A stretch of DNA of 64,000 nucleotides from the NCBI GenBank assembly GCA_964019415.1, contig OZ025882.1, forward strand, positions 7,282,264 to 7,346,263, in the 5' to 3' direction. The translations under genes and the position numbers were made by a program. The stretch is from Ianthella basta (taxonomy: Eukaryota; Porifera; Demospongiae; Verongiida; Ianthellidae). This document shows positions 48,301 to 63,330 of the stretch, piece after piece. The notes below the pieces were generated by a model. It was not told where the DNA came from. It was given only the letters and a program-made list of their open reading frames with translations, and did no database searches. Position 1 is the first letter of the stretch; every line of letters starts with the position of its first letter.

Positions 48301-50911
48301 TGACAAGGTAAAATTTGGCAAGATTTTGCGAGATATGACAAGGTAAGATTTGGCAAGACTTGGCAAGATATGACAAGGTAAGATTAAGCAAGATTCGGCA
48401 AGATATGATAAAGTAAGAATAGGCAAGATTTGCCAAGATAGGACAACTTAAAGGTAAGACTTGGAAAGATTTGACAAGATATGACAAGGTAAGATCAGGC
48501 AAGATTTGGCAAGATATGACAAGGTAAGATTTGGCAAGATTAGGCAAGATATGACAAGGTAAGATTTGGTAAGATTTGGCAAGATTTGGCAAGATATGAC
48601 AAGGTAAGATTCGGCAGGATTTGGCAAGATATGACAAGGTAAGTTTTGGCAAGATTAGGCAAGTTATGACAAGGTAAGATTTGGCAAGATTAGGCAAGAT
48701 ATGACAAGGTAAGATTTGGCAAGATTAGGAAGATATGACAAGTTAAGTTTAAGCAAGATTTGGCAAGATATGACAAGGTAAGATTAAGCAAGATTTGGTA
48801 ATATATGACAAGTTAAGATTAAGTAAGATTTGGTAAGATATGACAAGGTAAGATTAGGCAAGATTTGGCAAGATATGACAAGATATGACAAGTTAAGTTT
48901 AAGTAAGATTTGGGTTAGATTTGGTAAGATTTGGCAAGATTTGGCAAGATATGACAAGGTAAGATTCGGCAGGATTTGGCAAGATATGACAAGGTAAGTT
49001 TTGGCAAGATTAGGCAAGTTATGACAAGGTAAGATTTGGCAAGATTAGGCAAGATATGATAAGGTAATATTTGGCAAGATTTGGCAAGATATGATAAGGT
49101 AATATTTGGCAAGATTTGGCATAATATGACAAGAAAAGATTTGGCAAGATTTGGCAAGATATGACAAGGTAAGATTAAGCAAGATTTGGTAAGATATGAC
49201 AAGGTAAGAATTGGAAAGATTTGACAACATATGACAAGGTAGGATTCGGCAATATTTGGTAAGATATGACAAGGTAAGATTAGTCAAGATTTGTCAAGAT
49301 ATGACAAAGTAGGATTTGGCAAGATTAGGCAAGATTTGGCGAGATATGACAAGGTAAGACTTTGTTGGATTTGCCAAGATATGACAAGGTAAGATTTGGC
49401 AAGATTTGGCAAGATATGACAAGGTAGGATTTGGCAACATATGAAAAAGTAAGATTAGGTAAGATATGGCAAGATATGATAAGGTAAGATTAAGCAAGAT
49501 TTGGCAAGATATGAAAAAGTAAGATTAGGCAAGATTTGGCAAGATATGACAAGGTAAGGCTTGGAAAGATTTGTCAAGATATGACAAGGTAAGATTAAGC
49601 AAGATTTGGCAAGATATGACAAGTCAATGTTTGGCAAGATTTGGCAAGATATGACAAGGTGAGATTAAGCAAGATTTGGCAAGATATGAAAAAGTAAGAA
49701 TAGGCAAGATTTGGCAAGATATGACAAGGTAAAATTTGGCAAGATTTTGCGAGATATGACAAGGTAAGATTTGGCAAGACTTGGCAAGATATGACAAGGT
49801 AAGATTAAGCAAGATTCGGCAAGATATGATAAAGTAAGAATAGGCAAGATTTGCCAAGATAGGACAACTTAAAGGTAAGACTTGGAAAGATTTGACAAGA
49901 TATGACAAGGTAAGATCAGGCAAGATTTGGCAAGATATGACAAGGTAAGATTTGGCAAGATTAGGCAAGATATGACAAGGTAAGATTTGGTAAGATTTGG
50001 CAAGATTTGGCAAGATATGACAAGGTAAGATTCGGCAGGATTTGGCAAGATATGACAAGGTAAGTTTTGGCAAGATTAGGCAAGTTATGACAAGGTAAAA
50101 TTAGGCAAGATTTGGCAAGATATGACAAGGTAAGAGTTGGCAAAATTTGGCAAGATATGATAAGGTAATATTTGGCAAGATTTGGCATAATATGACAAGA
50201 AAAGATTTGGCAAGATTTGGCAAGATATGACAAGGTAAGATTAAGCAAGATTTGGTAAGATATGACAAGGTAAGAATTGGAAAGATTTGACAACATATGA
50301 CAAGGTAGGATTCGGCAATATTTGGTAAGATATGACAAGGTAAGATTAGTCAAGATTTGTCAAGATATGACAAAGTAAGATTTGGCAAGATTAGGCAAGA
50401 TTTGGCGAGATATGACAAGGTAAGACTTTGTTGGATTTGCCAAGATATGACTAGGTAAGATTTGGCAAGATATGGCAAGATATGACAATTTAAGTTTAAG
50501 TAAGATTTGGTAAGATATGAGAAGGTAAGATTTGGCAAGATTTGGCAAAATATGACAAGGTAAGATTTGGCAAGATTTGGCAAGATATGGCAAGGTAAGA
50601 TTAGTCAAGATTTGGCAACATATGACAAGGTAATATATGGCAAGATTAGTCAAGATTTGGCGAGATATGACAATTTAAATTTGGTAAGATTTGGCAAGAT
50701 ATGACAAGGTAAGATTAAGTAAGATTTGGCAAGATATGAAAAGTAAGATAAGGCAAGATTTGGCAAGATATGACAACTGAAGGTAAGATTTGCCAAGATT
50801 TGGCAAGATATGACATGGTAAGATTAAGCAAGATTTGGCTAGATATGAAAAAGCAAGATTAGGCAAGATTTTGCAACATATGACAAGGTAAGTTTTGGCA
50901 AGATTTGGCAA
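45180..50911 (-). repeat. 4453-bp higher-order repeat with nested 1421-bp duplication (HOR block 4)
   Basis: Variant order at 45508-46458 recurs at 49961-50911 with a constant offset of 4453 bp. Inside the block, 48034-48690 recurs at 49455-50070 with a constant offset of 1421 bp. The nesting shows at least two successive duplication events. Confidence 0.87.
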
Positions 50912-51559
50912 GATATGACAAGTTAAGATTTGGCAAGATTAAGCAAGATATGACAAGGTAAGATTAGGCAAGATTTGGCAAGATATGCCAAGGTAAGATT
51001 TGGCAAGATTTGGCAAGATATGACAAGGTAATATTTGGCAAGATTTTGGCAAGATATGACAAGATAAGATTTGGCAACATTTGACAAGATATGACAAGGT
51101 AAGATTAAGCAAGATTTGGCAAGATATGACAAGGTAAGATTTGGCAAGATTGGGCAAGATTTGACAAGGTAAGATTCGGCAAGATTTGGCAAGATATGAT
51201 AAGGTAAGATTCGGCAAGATTTGGCAAGATATGACAAGGTAAGATTTGGCAAGATTAGGCAAGATATGACAAGGTAAGATTTGGCAAGATTAGGAAGATA
51301 TGACAAGTTAAGTTTAAGCAAGATTTGGCAAGATATGACAAGGTAAGATTAAGCAAGATTTGGTAATATATGACAAGTTAAGATTAAGTAAGATTTGGTA
51401 AGATATGACAAGGTAAGATTAGGCAAGATTTGGCAAGATATGACAAGGTAAGATTAAGCAAGATTTGGCAAGATATGGCAAGGTAAGATTAGTCAAGATT
51501 TGGCAAGATATGACAAGGTAAGATTTGGCAAGATTAGTCAAGATTCGGCGAGATATGAC

Positions 51560-54500
51560 AAGTCAAATTTGGTAAGATTTGGCAAGATATGACAAGGTAA
51601 GATTAAGCAAGATTTGGCAAGATATGAAAAGTAAGATAAGGCAAGATTTGGCAAGATATGACAACTGAAGGTAAGATTTGGCAAGATTTGCCAAGATATG
51701 ACATGGCAAGATTAAGCAAGATTTGGCTAGATATGAAAAAGCAAGATTTGGCAAGTTTTTGCAACATATGACCAGGTAAGTTTTGGCAAGATTTGGCGAG
51801 ATATGACAAGTTAAGATTTGGCAAGATTAAGCAAGATATGACAAGGTAAGATTAGGCAAGATTTGGCAAGATATGACAAGATAAGATTTGGCAAGATTTG
51901 GCAAGATATGACAAGGTAAGATTCGGCAAGATTTGGCAAGATATGACAAGGTAAGATTCGGCAAGATTTGGCAAGATATGACAAAGTAAGATTTGGCAAG
52001 ATTAGGCAAGATATGACAAGGTAAGATTTGGCAAGATTAGGAAGATATGACAAGTTAAGTTTAAGCAAAATTTGGCAAGATATGACAAGGCAAGATTAAG
52101 CAAGATTTGGTAATATATGACAAGTTAAGATTTTGCAAGATATGACAAGGTAAGATTCGACAAGATTTGACAACATATGACAAGTTAAGATTAGTCAAGA
52201 TTTGGCAAGATATGACAAGGTAAGATTTGGCAAGATTAGGCAAGATTTGGCGAGATCTGACAAGGTAAGATTTGGCAAGATTTGGCAAGATATGACAAGG
52301 TAAGATTAAGCAAGATTTGGCAAGATATGAAAAAGTAATATTAGGCAAGATTTGGCAATATATGACAAGGTAAGATTTGGCAAGATTTGGCAAGAGGTAA
52401 GATTTGGCAAGATTTGGCAAGATATGAAAAAGTAAGATTTGGCAAGATTTGGCAAGATATGACAAGGTAAGATTAGGCAAGGTTTGGCAAGATTTTGCGA
52501 GATATGACAAGATAAGATTTGGCAAGATTTGGCAAGATTTGGCGAGACATGACAAGATAAGATTTGGCAAGATTTGGCAAGATTTGGCAAGATTTGGAAA
52601 CATATGACAAAGTAAGATTCGGCAAGATTTGGCAAGATATGACAAGGTAGAATTTGGCAAGATTAGGCAAGATATGACAAGGTAAGATTAGGCAAGATGT
52701 GACAAGATATGACAAGGTAATATTAGTCAAGATTTGTCAAGATATGACAAGGTAAGATTTGGCAAGATTAGGCAAGATTTGGCAACATATGACAAGGTGA
52801 GATTCGGTAATATTTGGCAAGATATGACAAGGTAAGATTAGTCAAGATTTGTCAAGATATGACAATGTAAGATTTGGCAAGATTAGGCAAGATTTTGCGA
52901 GATATGACAAGGTAAGACTTTGTTAGATTTGGCAAGAAATGACAAGGTAAGATTTGACAAGATTTGCCAAGAGATGACAAGTTAAGTTTAAGCAAGATTT
53001 GGTAAGATATGACAAGGTAAGATTTGGCAAGATTTGGCAAGATATGACAATGTAAGATTTGGGAAGATTTGGCAAGATATGGCAAGGTAAGATTAGTCAA
53101 GATTTGGCAAGATATGACAAGGTAAGATTTGGCATGATTAGGCAAGATTTGGCGAGATATGACAAGTTAATATTTAGTAAGATTTGGCAAGATATGAAGA
53201 GGTAAGATTAAGCAAGATTTGGCAAGATATGAAAAGTAAGATAAGGCAAGATTTGGCAAGATATGACAACTGAAGGTAAGATTTGGCAAGATTTGGCAAG
53301 ATATGACAAGATAAGATTAGGCAAGATTTGGCAAGATATGACAAGATAAGATTTGGCAAGATTTGGCAAGATATGACAAGGTAAGATTCGGCAAGATTAG
53401 GCAAGATATGACAAGGTAAAATTTGGCAAGATTAGAAAGATATGACAAGTTAAGTTTAAGCAAGATTTGGCAAGATATGACAAGGTAAGATTAAGCAAGA
53501 TTTGGTAATATATGACAAGTTAAGATTAAGTAAGATTTTGTAAGATATGACAAGGTAAGATTTGGCAAGATTTGGCAAGATATGACAAGGTAAGATTAAG
53601 CAAGATTTGGCAAGATATGGCAAAGTAAGATTAGTCAAGATTTGGCAACATATGACAAGGTAAGATTTGGCATGATTAGTCAAGATTCGGCGAGATATGA
53701 CAAGTTAAATTTGGTAAGATTTGGCAAGATATGACAAGGTAAGATTAAGCAAGATTTGGCAAGATATGAAAAGTAAGATAAGGCAAGATTTGGCAAGATA
53801 TGACAACTGAAGGTAAGATTTGGCAAGATTTGCCAAGATATGACATAGCAAGATTAAGCAAGATTTGGCTAGATATGAAAAAGCAAGATTTGGCAAGTTT
53901 TTGCAACATATGACAAGGTAAGTTTTGGCAAGATTTGGCGAGATATGACAAGTTAAGATTTGGCAAGATTAGGCAAGATATGACAAGGTAAGATTAGGCA
54001 AGATTTGGCAAGATATGACAAGATAAGATTTGGCATGATTTGGCAAGATATGACAAGGTAAGATTCGGCAAGATTTGGCAAGATATGACAAGGTAAGATT
54101 CGGCAAGATTTGGCAAGATATGACAAAGTAAGATTTGGCAAGATTAGGCAAGATATGACAAGGTAAGATTTGGCAAGATTAGGGATATGACATGTTAAGT
54201 TTAAGCAAAATTTGGCAAGATATGACAAGGCAAGATTAAGCAAGATTTGGTAATATATGACAAGTTAAGATTTTGCAAGATATGACAAGGTAAGATTCGA
54301 CAAGATTTGACAACATATGACAAGTTAAGATTAGTCAAGATTTGGCAAGATATGACAAGGTAAGATTTGGCAAGATTAGGCAAGATTTGGCGAGATCTGA
54401 CAAGGTAAGATTTGGCAAGATTTGGCAAGATATGACAAGGTAAGATTAAGCAAGATTTGGCAAGATATGAAAAAGTAATATTAGGCAAGATTTGGCAATA

Positions 54501-55600
54501 TATGACAAGGTAAGATTTGGCAAGATTTGGCAAGAGGTAAGATTTGGCAAGATTTGGCAAGATATGAAAAAGTAAGATTTGGCAAGATTTGGCAAGATAT
54601 GACAAGGTAAGATTAGGCAAGGTTTGGCAAGATTTTGCGAGATATGACAAGATAAGATTTGGCAAGATTTGGCAAGATTTGGCGAGATATGACAAGGTAA
54701 GATTTGGCAAGATTTGGCAAGATTTGGCAAGATTTGGAAACATATGACAAAGTAAGATTCGGCAAGATTTGGCAAGATATGACAAGGTAGAATTTGGCAA
54801 GATTAGGCAAGATATGACAAGGTAAGATTAGGCAAGATTTGGCAAGATATGAGAAGGTTAGATTAAGTAAGATTTGGTAAAATATGACAACGTAAGATTT
54901 AGCAAGATGTGACAAGATATGACAAGGTAATATTAGTCAAGATTTGTCAAGATATGACAAGGTAAGATTTGGCAAGATTAGGCAAGATTTGGCAACATAT
55001 GACAAGGTGAGATTCGGTAAGATTAGTCAAGATTTGTCAAGATATGACAAGGTAAGATTTGGCAAGATTAGGCAAGATTTTGCGAGATATGACAAGGTAA
55101 GACTTTGTTAGATTTGGCAAGATATGACAAGGTAAGATTTGACAAGATTTGCCAAGATATGACAAGTTAAGTTTAAGCAAGATTTGGTAAGATATGACAA
55201 GGTAAGATTTGGCAAGATTTGGCAAGATATGACAATGTAAGATTTGGGAAGATTTGGCAAGATATGGCAAGGTAAGATTAGTCAAGATTTGGCAAGATAT
55301 GACAAGGTAAGATTTGGCATGATTAGGCAAGATTTGGCGAGATATGACAAGTTAAGATTTAGTAAGATTTGGCAAGATATGAAGAGGTAAGATTAAGCAA
55401 GATTTGGCAAGATATGAAACGTAAGATAAGGCAAGATTTGGCAAGATATGACAACTGAAGGTAAGATTTGGCAAGATTTGGCAAGATATGACATGGCAAG
55501 ATTAAGCAAGATTTGGCTAAATATGAATATATAAGATTAGGCAAGATTTGGCAAGATATGACAAGGTAAGATTTGGCAAGATTTGGCAAGATATGACAAG
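51560..55600 (-). repeat. 2.14-2.19-kb tandem higher-order repeat (HOR block 5)
   Basis: Blocks at 51603, 52061, 52852 and 53174 recur at 53745, 54201, 55037 and 55359. The offsets are 2142, 2140, 2185 and 2185 bp. The step from 2140 to 2185 marks a small monomer gain near 54830-54900. The copies share many rare variants. Confidence 0.87.
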
Positions 55601-57149
55601 TTAAGATTTGGCAAGATTAAGCAAGATATGACAAGGTAACATTAGGCAAGATTTGGCAAGATATGACAAGATAAGATTTGGCAAGATTTGGCAAGATATG
55701 ACAAGGTACTATTTGGCAAGATTTTGCAAGATATGACAAGGTAAGATTCGGCAAGATTTGGCAAGATATGACAAGGTAATATTTGGTAAGATTAGGCTAG
55801 ATATGAAAAGGTAAGATTAGGCAAGATTTGGCAAGATATGACAAGGTAAGATTTGGCAAGATTTGGCAAGATATGATAAGGTAATATTTGGCAAGATTTG
55901 GCAAGATATCACAAGATAAGATTTGGCAAGATTTGGCAAGATATGACAAGGTAAGATTAAGTAAGATTTGGTAATATATGACAAGTTAAGATTTTGCAAG
56001 ATGTGACAAGGTAAGATTCGGCAAGATTTGGCAAGATATGACAAGGTAAGTTTAGTCAAGATTTGGCAAGATATGACAAGGTAAGATTTGGAAAGATTAG
56101 GCAAGATTTCGCGAGATCTGACAAGGTAAGATTTGGCAAGATTTTGCAAGATATGACAAGGTAAGATTAAGCAGGATTTGGCAAAATATGATAAAGTAAG
56201 ATTAGGTAAGATTTGGCAAGATATGACAAGGTAAGATTTGGCAAGCTTTGGCAAGATATGACAAGGTAAGATTTGGCAAGATTTGGCAAGATATGAAATA
56301 GTAAGATTTGGCAAGATTTGGCAAGATTTGGCAAGATTTGGCGAGATATGACAAGATAAGATTTGGCAAGTTTTGGCGAGATATGACAAGGTAAGATTTG
56401 GCAAGATTAGGCAAGATTTGGCGAGATACGACAAGGTAAGATTTGGCAAGATTTGGCAAGATATGACAAGGTAGGACTAAGCAAGATTTGGCAAGATATG
56501 AAAAAGTAATATTAGGCAAGATTAGGCAAGATATGACATGGTAAGATTTGGCAAGATTTGGCAAGATATGACAAGGTAAGATTAAGCTAGACTTGGTAAG
56601 ATATGACAAGGTAAGATTTGGCAAGATTTGGCAAGATATGACAATCTAAGATTAAGCAAGATTTGGCAAGATTTGAAAAAGTAAGATTAGGCAAGATTTG
56701 GCAAGATATGACAAGGTAAGATTTGGCAAGATTTGGCATGATATGACAAGGTAAGGATAAGCAAGATTTGGAAAGATATGAAAAAGTTAGATTAGGCAAA
56801 ATTTGGCAAGATATGACAAGGTAAAATTAGGTAAGATTTGGCAAGATATGACAAGATAAGATTTGCCAAGATTTGGCAAGATATGACAAGGTAAAATTTG
56901 GCAAGATTTGGCAAGATATGACAAGGTAAGATTCGGCAAGATTTGGCAAGATATGACAAGGTAAAATTTGGTAAGATTAGGCAAGATATGACAAGGTAAG
57001 ATTAGGCAAGATTTGGCAAGATATGACAAGGTAAGATTTAGCAAGATTTGGCAAGATATGATAAGGTAAAATTTGGCAAGATTTGGCAAGATATGACAAG
57101 ATAACATTTGGCAAGATTTGGCAAGATATGACAAGTTAAGAATAAGAAA

Positions 57150-60100
57150 GATTAGGTAATATATGACAAGTTAAGATTTTGCAAGATGTGACAAGGTAAG
57201 ATTCGGCAAGATTTGGCAAGATATGACAACGTAAGATTAGTTAAGATTTGGCAAGATCTGATAACGTAAGATTTGGCAAGATTAGGCAAATTTTGGCGAG
57301 ATCTGACAAGGTAAGATTTGGCAAGATTTGGCAATATACGACAAGGCAAGATTAAGCAGGATTTGGCAAGATATGAAAAAGTAAGATTTGGCAAGATGTG
57401 ACAAGGTAAGATTTGGCAAGATTTGGCAAGATATGACAAGGTAAGATTTGGCAAGATTTGACAAGATATGAAAGAGTAAGATTTGGCAAGATTTGGCATG
57501 ATATGACAAGGTAAGATTTGGCAAGATTTGGTGAGATAAGACAAGATAAGATTTGACAAGATTTGGCAAGATTTGGCGAGATATGACAAGGTAAGAATTG
57601 GAAAGATTTGGCAAGATATGACAAGGTAAGATTTGGCAAGATTAGGCAAAATTTGGAAACATATGACAAAGTAAGATTCGGAAAGATTTGGCAAGATATG
57701 ACAAGGTAGAATTTGGCAAGATTAGGCAAGATATGACAAGGTTAGATTAGGCAAGATTTGGCAAGATATGACAAGGTAAGATTAAGCAAGATTTGGTAAG
57801 ATATGACAAGGTAAGATTTGGCAAGATTTGGCAAGATATGACAAGGTAAGATTAGTCAAGATTTGGCATGATTTGAAAAAGTAAGATTAGGCAAGATTTG
57901 GCAAGATATGACAAGGTAAGATTTGACAAGATTTGGCATGATATGACAAGGTAAGGTTAAGCAAGATTTGGAAGGATATGAAAAAGTTAGATTAGGCAAA
58001 ATTTGGCAAGATATGACAAGGTAAAATTAGGTAAGATTTGGCAAGATATGACAAGATAAAAATTGGCAAGTATTGGCAAGATATGACAAGGTAAAATTTG
58101 GCAAGATTTGGCAAGATATGACAAGGTAAGATTCGGCAAGATTTGGCAAGATATGACAAGGTAAGATTTGGTAAGATTAGGCAAGATATGACAAGCTAAG
58201 ATTAGGCAAGATTTGGCAACATATGACAAGGTAAGATTTATCAAGATTTGGCAAGATATGATAAGGTAAGATTTGGCAAGATTTGGCAAGATATGACAAG
58301 ATAAGATTTGGCAAGATTTGGCAAGATATGACAAGGTAAGATTAAGCAAGATTTGGTAATACATGACAAGTTAAGATTTTGCAAGATGTGACAAGGTAAG
58401 ATTCGCCAAGATTTGGCAAGATATGACAAGGTAAGATTAGTTAAGATTTGGCAAGATCTGACAAAGTAAGATTTGGCAAGATTAGGTAAGATTTGGCGAG
58501 ATCTGACAAGGTAAGATTTGACAAGATTTGGCAAGATATGACAAGGTAAGATTAAGCAGGATTTGGCAAGATATGAAAAAGTAAGATTTGGCAAGATGTG
58601 ACAATGTAAGATTTGGCAAGATTTGGCAAGATATGAAAGAGTAAGATTTGGTAAGATTTGGCAAGATATGACAAGGTAAGATTTGGCAAGATTTGGCAAG
58701 ATTTGGCGAGATATGACAAGCTAAGATTTGACAAGATTTGGCAAGATATGACAAGTTAAGATTAAGAAAGATTTGGTAATATATGACAAGTTAAGATTTT
58801 GCAAGATGTGACAAGGTAAGATTCGGCAAGATTTGACAAGATATGATAACGTAAGATTAGTTAAGATTTGGTAAAATCTGATAATGTAAGATTTGGCAAG
58901 ATTAGGCAAATTTTGGCGAGATCAGACAAGGTAAGATTTGGCAAGATTTGGCAATATACGACAAGGTAAGATTAAGCAGGATTTGGCAAGATATGAAAAA
59001 GTAAGATTTGGCAAGATGTGACAAGGTAAGATTTGGCAAGATTTGGCAAGATATGACAAGGTAAGTTTTAGCAAGATTTGACAAGATATGAAAGAGTAAG
59101 ATTTGGCAAGATTTGGCAAGATATGACAAGGTAAGATTTTGCAAGATTTGGCAAGATTTGGCGAGATATGACAAGATAAGATTTGACAAGATTTGGCAAG
59201 ATTTGGCGAGATATGACAAGGTAAGATTTGGAAAGATTTGGCAAGATATGACAAGGTAAGATTTGGCAAGATTAGGCATAATTTGGAAACATATGACAAA
59301 GTAAGATTCAGAAAGATTTGGCAAGATATGACAAGGTAGAATTTGGCAAGATTAGGCAAGATATGACAAGGTTAGATTAGGCACGATTTGGCAAGATATG
59401 ACAAGGTAAGATTAAGCAAGATTTGGTAAGATATGACAAGGTAAGATTCGGCAAGATTTGGTAAGATATGACAAGGTAAGATTAGTCAAGATTTGGCATG
59501 ATTTGAAAAAGTAAGATTAGGCAAGATTTGGCAAGATATGACAAGGTAAGATTTGACAAGATTTGGCATGATATGACAAGGTAAGGTTAAGCAAGATTTG
59601 GAAGGATATGAAAAAGTTAGATTAGGCAAAATTAGGCAAGATATGACAAGGTAAAATTAGGTAAGATTTGGCAAGATATGACAAGATAAAAATTGGCAAG
59701 TGTTGGCAAGATATGACAAGGTAAAATTTGGCAAGATTTGGCAAGATATGACAAGGTAAGATTCGGCAAGATTTGGCAAGATATGACAAGGTAAGATTTG
59801 GTAAGATTAGGCAAGATATGACAAGCTAAGATTAGGCAAGATTTGGCAACATATGACAAGGTAAGATTTATCAAGATTTGGCAAGATATTATAAGGTAAT
59901 ATTTGGCAAGATTTGGCAAGATATGACAAGATAAGATTTGGCAAGATTTGGCAAGATATGACAAGGTAAGATTAAGCAAGATTTGGTAATACATGACAAG
60001 TTAAGATTTTGCAAGATGTGACAAGGTAAGATTCGCCAAGATTTGGCAAGATATGACAAGGTAAGATTAGTTAAGATTTGGCAAGATCTGACAAGGTAAG

Positions 60101-60600
60101 ATTTGGCAAGATTAGGTAAGATTTGGCGAGATCTGACAAGGTAAGATTTGACAAGATTTGGCAAGATACGACAAGGTAAGATTAAGCAGGATTTGGCAAG
60201 ATATGAAAAAGTAAGATTTGGCAAGATGTGACAAGGTAAGATTTGGCAAGATTTTGCAAGATATGACAAGGTAAGATTTGGCAAGATTTGGCAAGATATG
60301 AAAAAGTAAGATTTGGCAAGATTTGGCAAGATATGACAAGGTAAGATTTGGCAAGATTTGGCAAGATTTGGCGAGATATGACAAGATAAGATTTGACAAG
60401 ATTTGGCAAGATTTGGCGAGATATGACAAGGTAAGATTTGGAAAGATTTGGCAAGATATGACAAGGTAAGATTTGGCAAGATTAGGCAAGATTTGGAAAC
60501 ATATGACAAAGTAAGATTCGGAAAGATTTGGCAAGATATGACAAAGTAGAATTTGGCAAGATTAGGCAAGATATGACAAGGTTAGATTAGGCTAGATTTG
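57150..60600 (-). repeat. 1.2-1.65-kb higher-order repeat (HOR block 6)
   Basis: Variant strings around 57694 recur at 59324 (offset 1630) and 60534 (further 1210). Strings around 57987 recur at 59632 (offset 1645). A shorter related copy lies near 58240-58700. Copies differ by loss of monomer groups. Confidence 0.82.
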
Positions 60601-61440
60601 GCAAGATATGAGAAGGTAAGATTAAGCAAGATTTGGTAAGATATGACAAGGTAAGATTTGGCAAGATTTGGTAAGATATGACAAGGTAAGATTAGTCAAG
60701 ATTTGTCAAGATATGACAAGGTAAGATTTGGCAAGATTAGGCAAGATTTGGCGAGATACGACAAGGTACGATTTGGCAAGATTTGGCAAGATATGACAAG
60801 GTAAGACTAAGCAAGATTTGGCAAGATATGAAAAAGTAATATTAGGCAAGATTAGGCAAGATATGACATGGTAAGATTTGGCAAGATATGACAAGGTATG
60901 ATTAAGCTAGATTTGGTAAGATATGAGAAGGTAAGATTTGGCAAGATTTGGCAAGATATGACAAGGTAAGATTTGGCAAGATTTGGCAAGATATGACAAG
61001 GTAAGATTTGGCAAGATTTGGCAAGATATGACAAGGTAAGATTAAGCAATATTTGGCAAGATTTGAAAAAGTAAGATTAGGCAAGATTTGGCAAGATATG
61101 ACAAGGTAAGATTTGGCAAGATTTGGCAAGATATGACAAGGTAAGGTTAAGCAAGATTTGGAAAGATATGAAAAAGTTAGATTAGGCAAGAATTGGCAAG
61201 ATATGACAAGGTAAGATTTGGCAAGATTTGGCAAGATATGGCATGGTAAGATTTGGCAAGAATTGGCAAGATATGACAAGGTAAGATTAAGCAAGATTTG
61301 GCAAGATATGAAAAAGTAATATTAGGCTAGATTTGGCCAGATATGAAAAGCTAAGATTTGGCAAGATTAGGCAAGATTTAGCGAGATATGACAAGGTAAG
61401 ATTTGGCAAGATTTGGCAAGATATGACGAGGTAAGATTAA

Positions 61441-63330
61441 GCAAGATTAAGCAAGATTTGGCAAGGTATGACACGGTAAGATTTGGCAAGATTTGTTAAG
61501 ATATGACAAGGTAATATTTGGCAAGATTTCGCAAGATATGACAAGGTAATATTTGGCAAGATTTTGCAAGATATGACAAGGTAAGATTAAGCTAGACTGG
61601 TAAGATATGACAAGGTAAGATTTGGCAAGATTTGGCAAGATATTACAAGGTAAGATTTGGCAAGATTTGGCAAGATTTGAAAAAGTAAGATTAGGCAAGA
61701 TTTGGCAAGATTTGGCAAGATATGACAAGGTAAGGTTAAGCAAGATTTGGAAAGATATGAAAAAGTTAGATTAGGCAAGAATTGGCAAGATATGACAAGG
61801 TAAGATTTGGCAAGATTTGGCAAGATATGGCAAGGTAAGATTTGGCAAGATTTAGCAAGATATCACAAGGTAAGATTTGGCAAGATTTGGCAAGATATGA
61901 AAAAGTAAGATTAGGCTAGATTTGGCAAGATATGACAAGGTAAGATTAGGCAAGATTTGGCAAGATATGAATAGGTAAGATAAAGCAAGATATGGCAAGA
62001 TATGAAAAAGTAATATTAGGCTAGATTTGGCCAGATATGTAAAGCTAAGATTTGGCAAGATTAGGCAAGATTTAGCGAGATATGACAAGGTAAGATTTGG
62101 CAATATTTGGCAAGATATGACGAGGTAAGATTAAGCAAGATTAAGCAAGATTTGGCAAGGTATGACACGGTAAGATTTGGCAAGATTTGTTAAGATATGA
62201 CAAGGTAATATTTGGCAAGATTTTGCAAGATATGACAAGGTAATATTTGGCAAGATTTGGCAAGATATGACAAGGTAAGATTAAGCTAGATTTGGTCAGA
62301 TATGACAAGGTAAGATTTGGCAAGATTCGGCAAGATATGACAAGGTAAGATTTGGCAAGATTTTGCAAGATATGACGAGGTAAGATTAAGCAAGATTTGG
62401 CAAGATTTGAAAAAGTAAGATTAGGCAAGATTTGGCAAGATTTGGCAAGATATGACAAGGTAAGGTTAAGCAAGATTTGGAAAGATATGAAAAAGTTAGA
62501 TTAGGCAAGAATTGGCAAGATATGACAAGGTAAGATTTGGCAAGATTTGGCAAGATATGGCAAGGTAAGATTTGGCAAGATTTAGCAAGATATGACAAGG
62601 TAAGATTTGGCAAGATTTGGCAAGATATGAAAAAGTAAGATTAGGCTAGATTTGGCAAGATATGACAAGGTAAGATTAGGCAAGATTTGGCAAGATATGA
62701 CAAGGTAAGACTAAGCAAGATATGGCAAGATATGAAAAAGTAATATTAGGCTAGATTTGGCCAGATATGAAAAGCTAAGATTTGGCGAGATTAGGCAAGA
62801 TTTAGCGAGATATGACAAGGTAAGATTTGGCAAGATTTGGCAAGATATGACGAGGTAAGATTAAGCAAGATTAAGCAAGATTTGGCAAGGTATGACACGG
62901 TAAGATTTGGCAAGATTTGTTAAGATATGACAAGGTAAGATTTGGCAAGATTTGGCAAGATATGACAAGGTAAGATTTGGCAAGATTTGGCAAGATATGA
63001 CAAGGTAAGATTAAGAAAGATTTGGCAAGATTTGAAAAAGTAAGATTAGGCAAGATTTGGCAAGATATGACAAGGTAAGATTAAGCAAGATTTGGCAAGA
63101 TTTGAAAAAGTAAGATTAGGCAAGATTTGGCAAGATATGACAAGGTAAGGTTAAGCAAGATTTGGAAAGATATGAAAAGTTAGATTAGGCAAGAATTGGC
63201 AAGATATGACAAGGTAAGATTTGGCAAGATTAGGCTAGATTTAGCGAGATATGACAAGGTAAGATTTGGCAAGATTTGGTAAGATATGACGAGGTAAGAT
63301 TAAGCAAGATTAAGCAAGATTTTAGCAAGA
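61441..63330 (-). repeat. 0.69-0.73-kb tandem higher-order repeat (HOR block 7)
   Basis: The rare string TATGACACGG occurs at 61467, 62161 and 62891 (spacings 694 and 730 bp), each after AAGATTAAGCAAGATT. A shorter fourth copy starts near 63295. This is the shortest HOR seen in satellite B. Confidence 0.83.
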
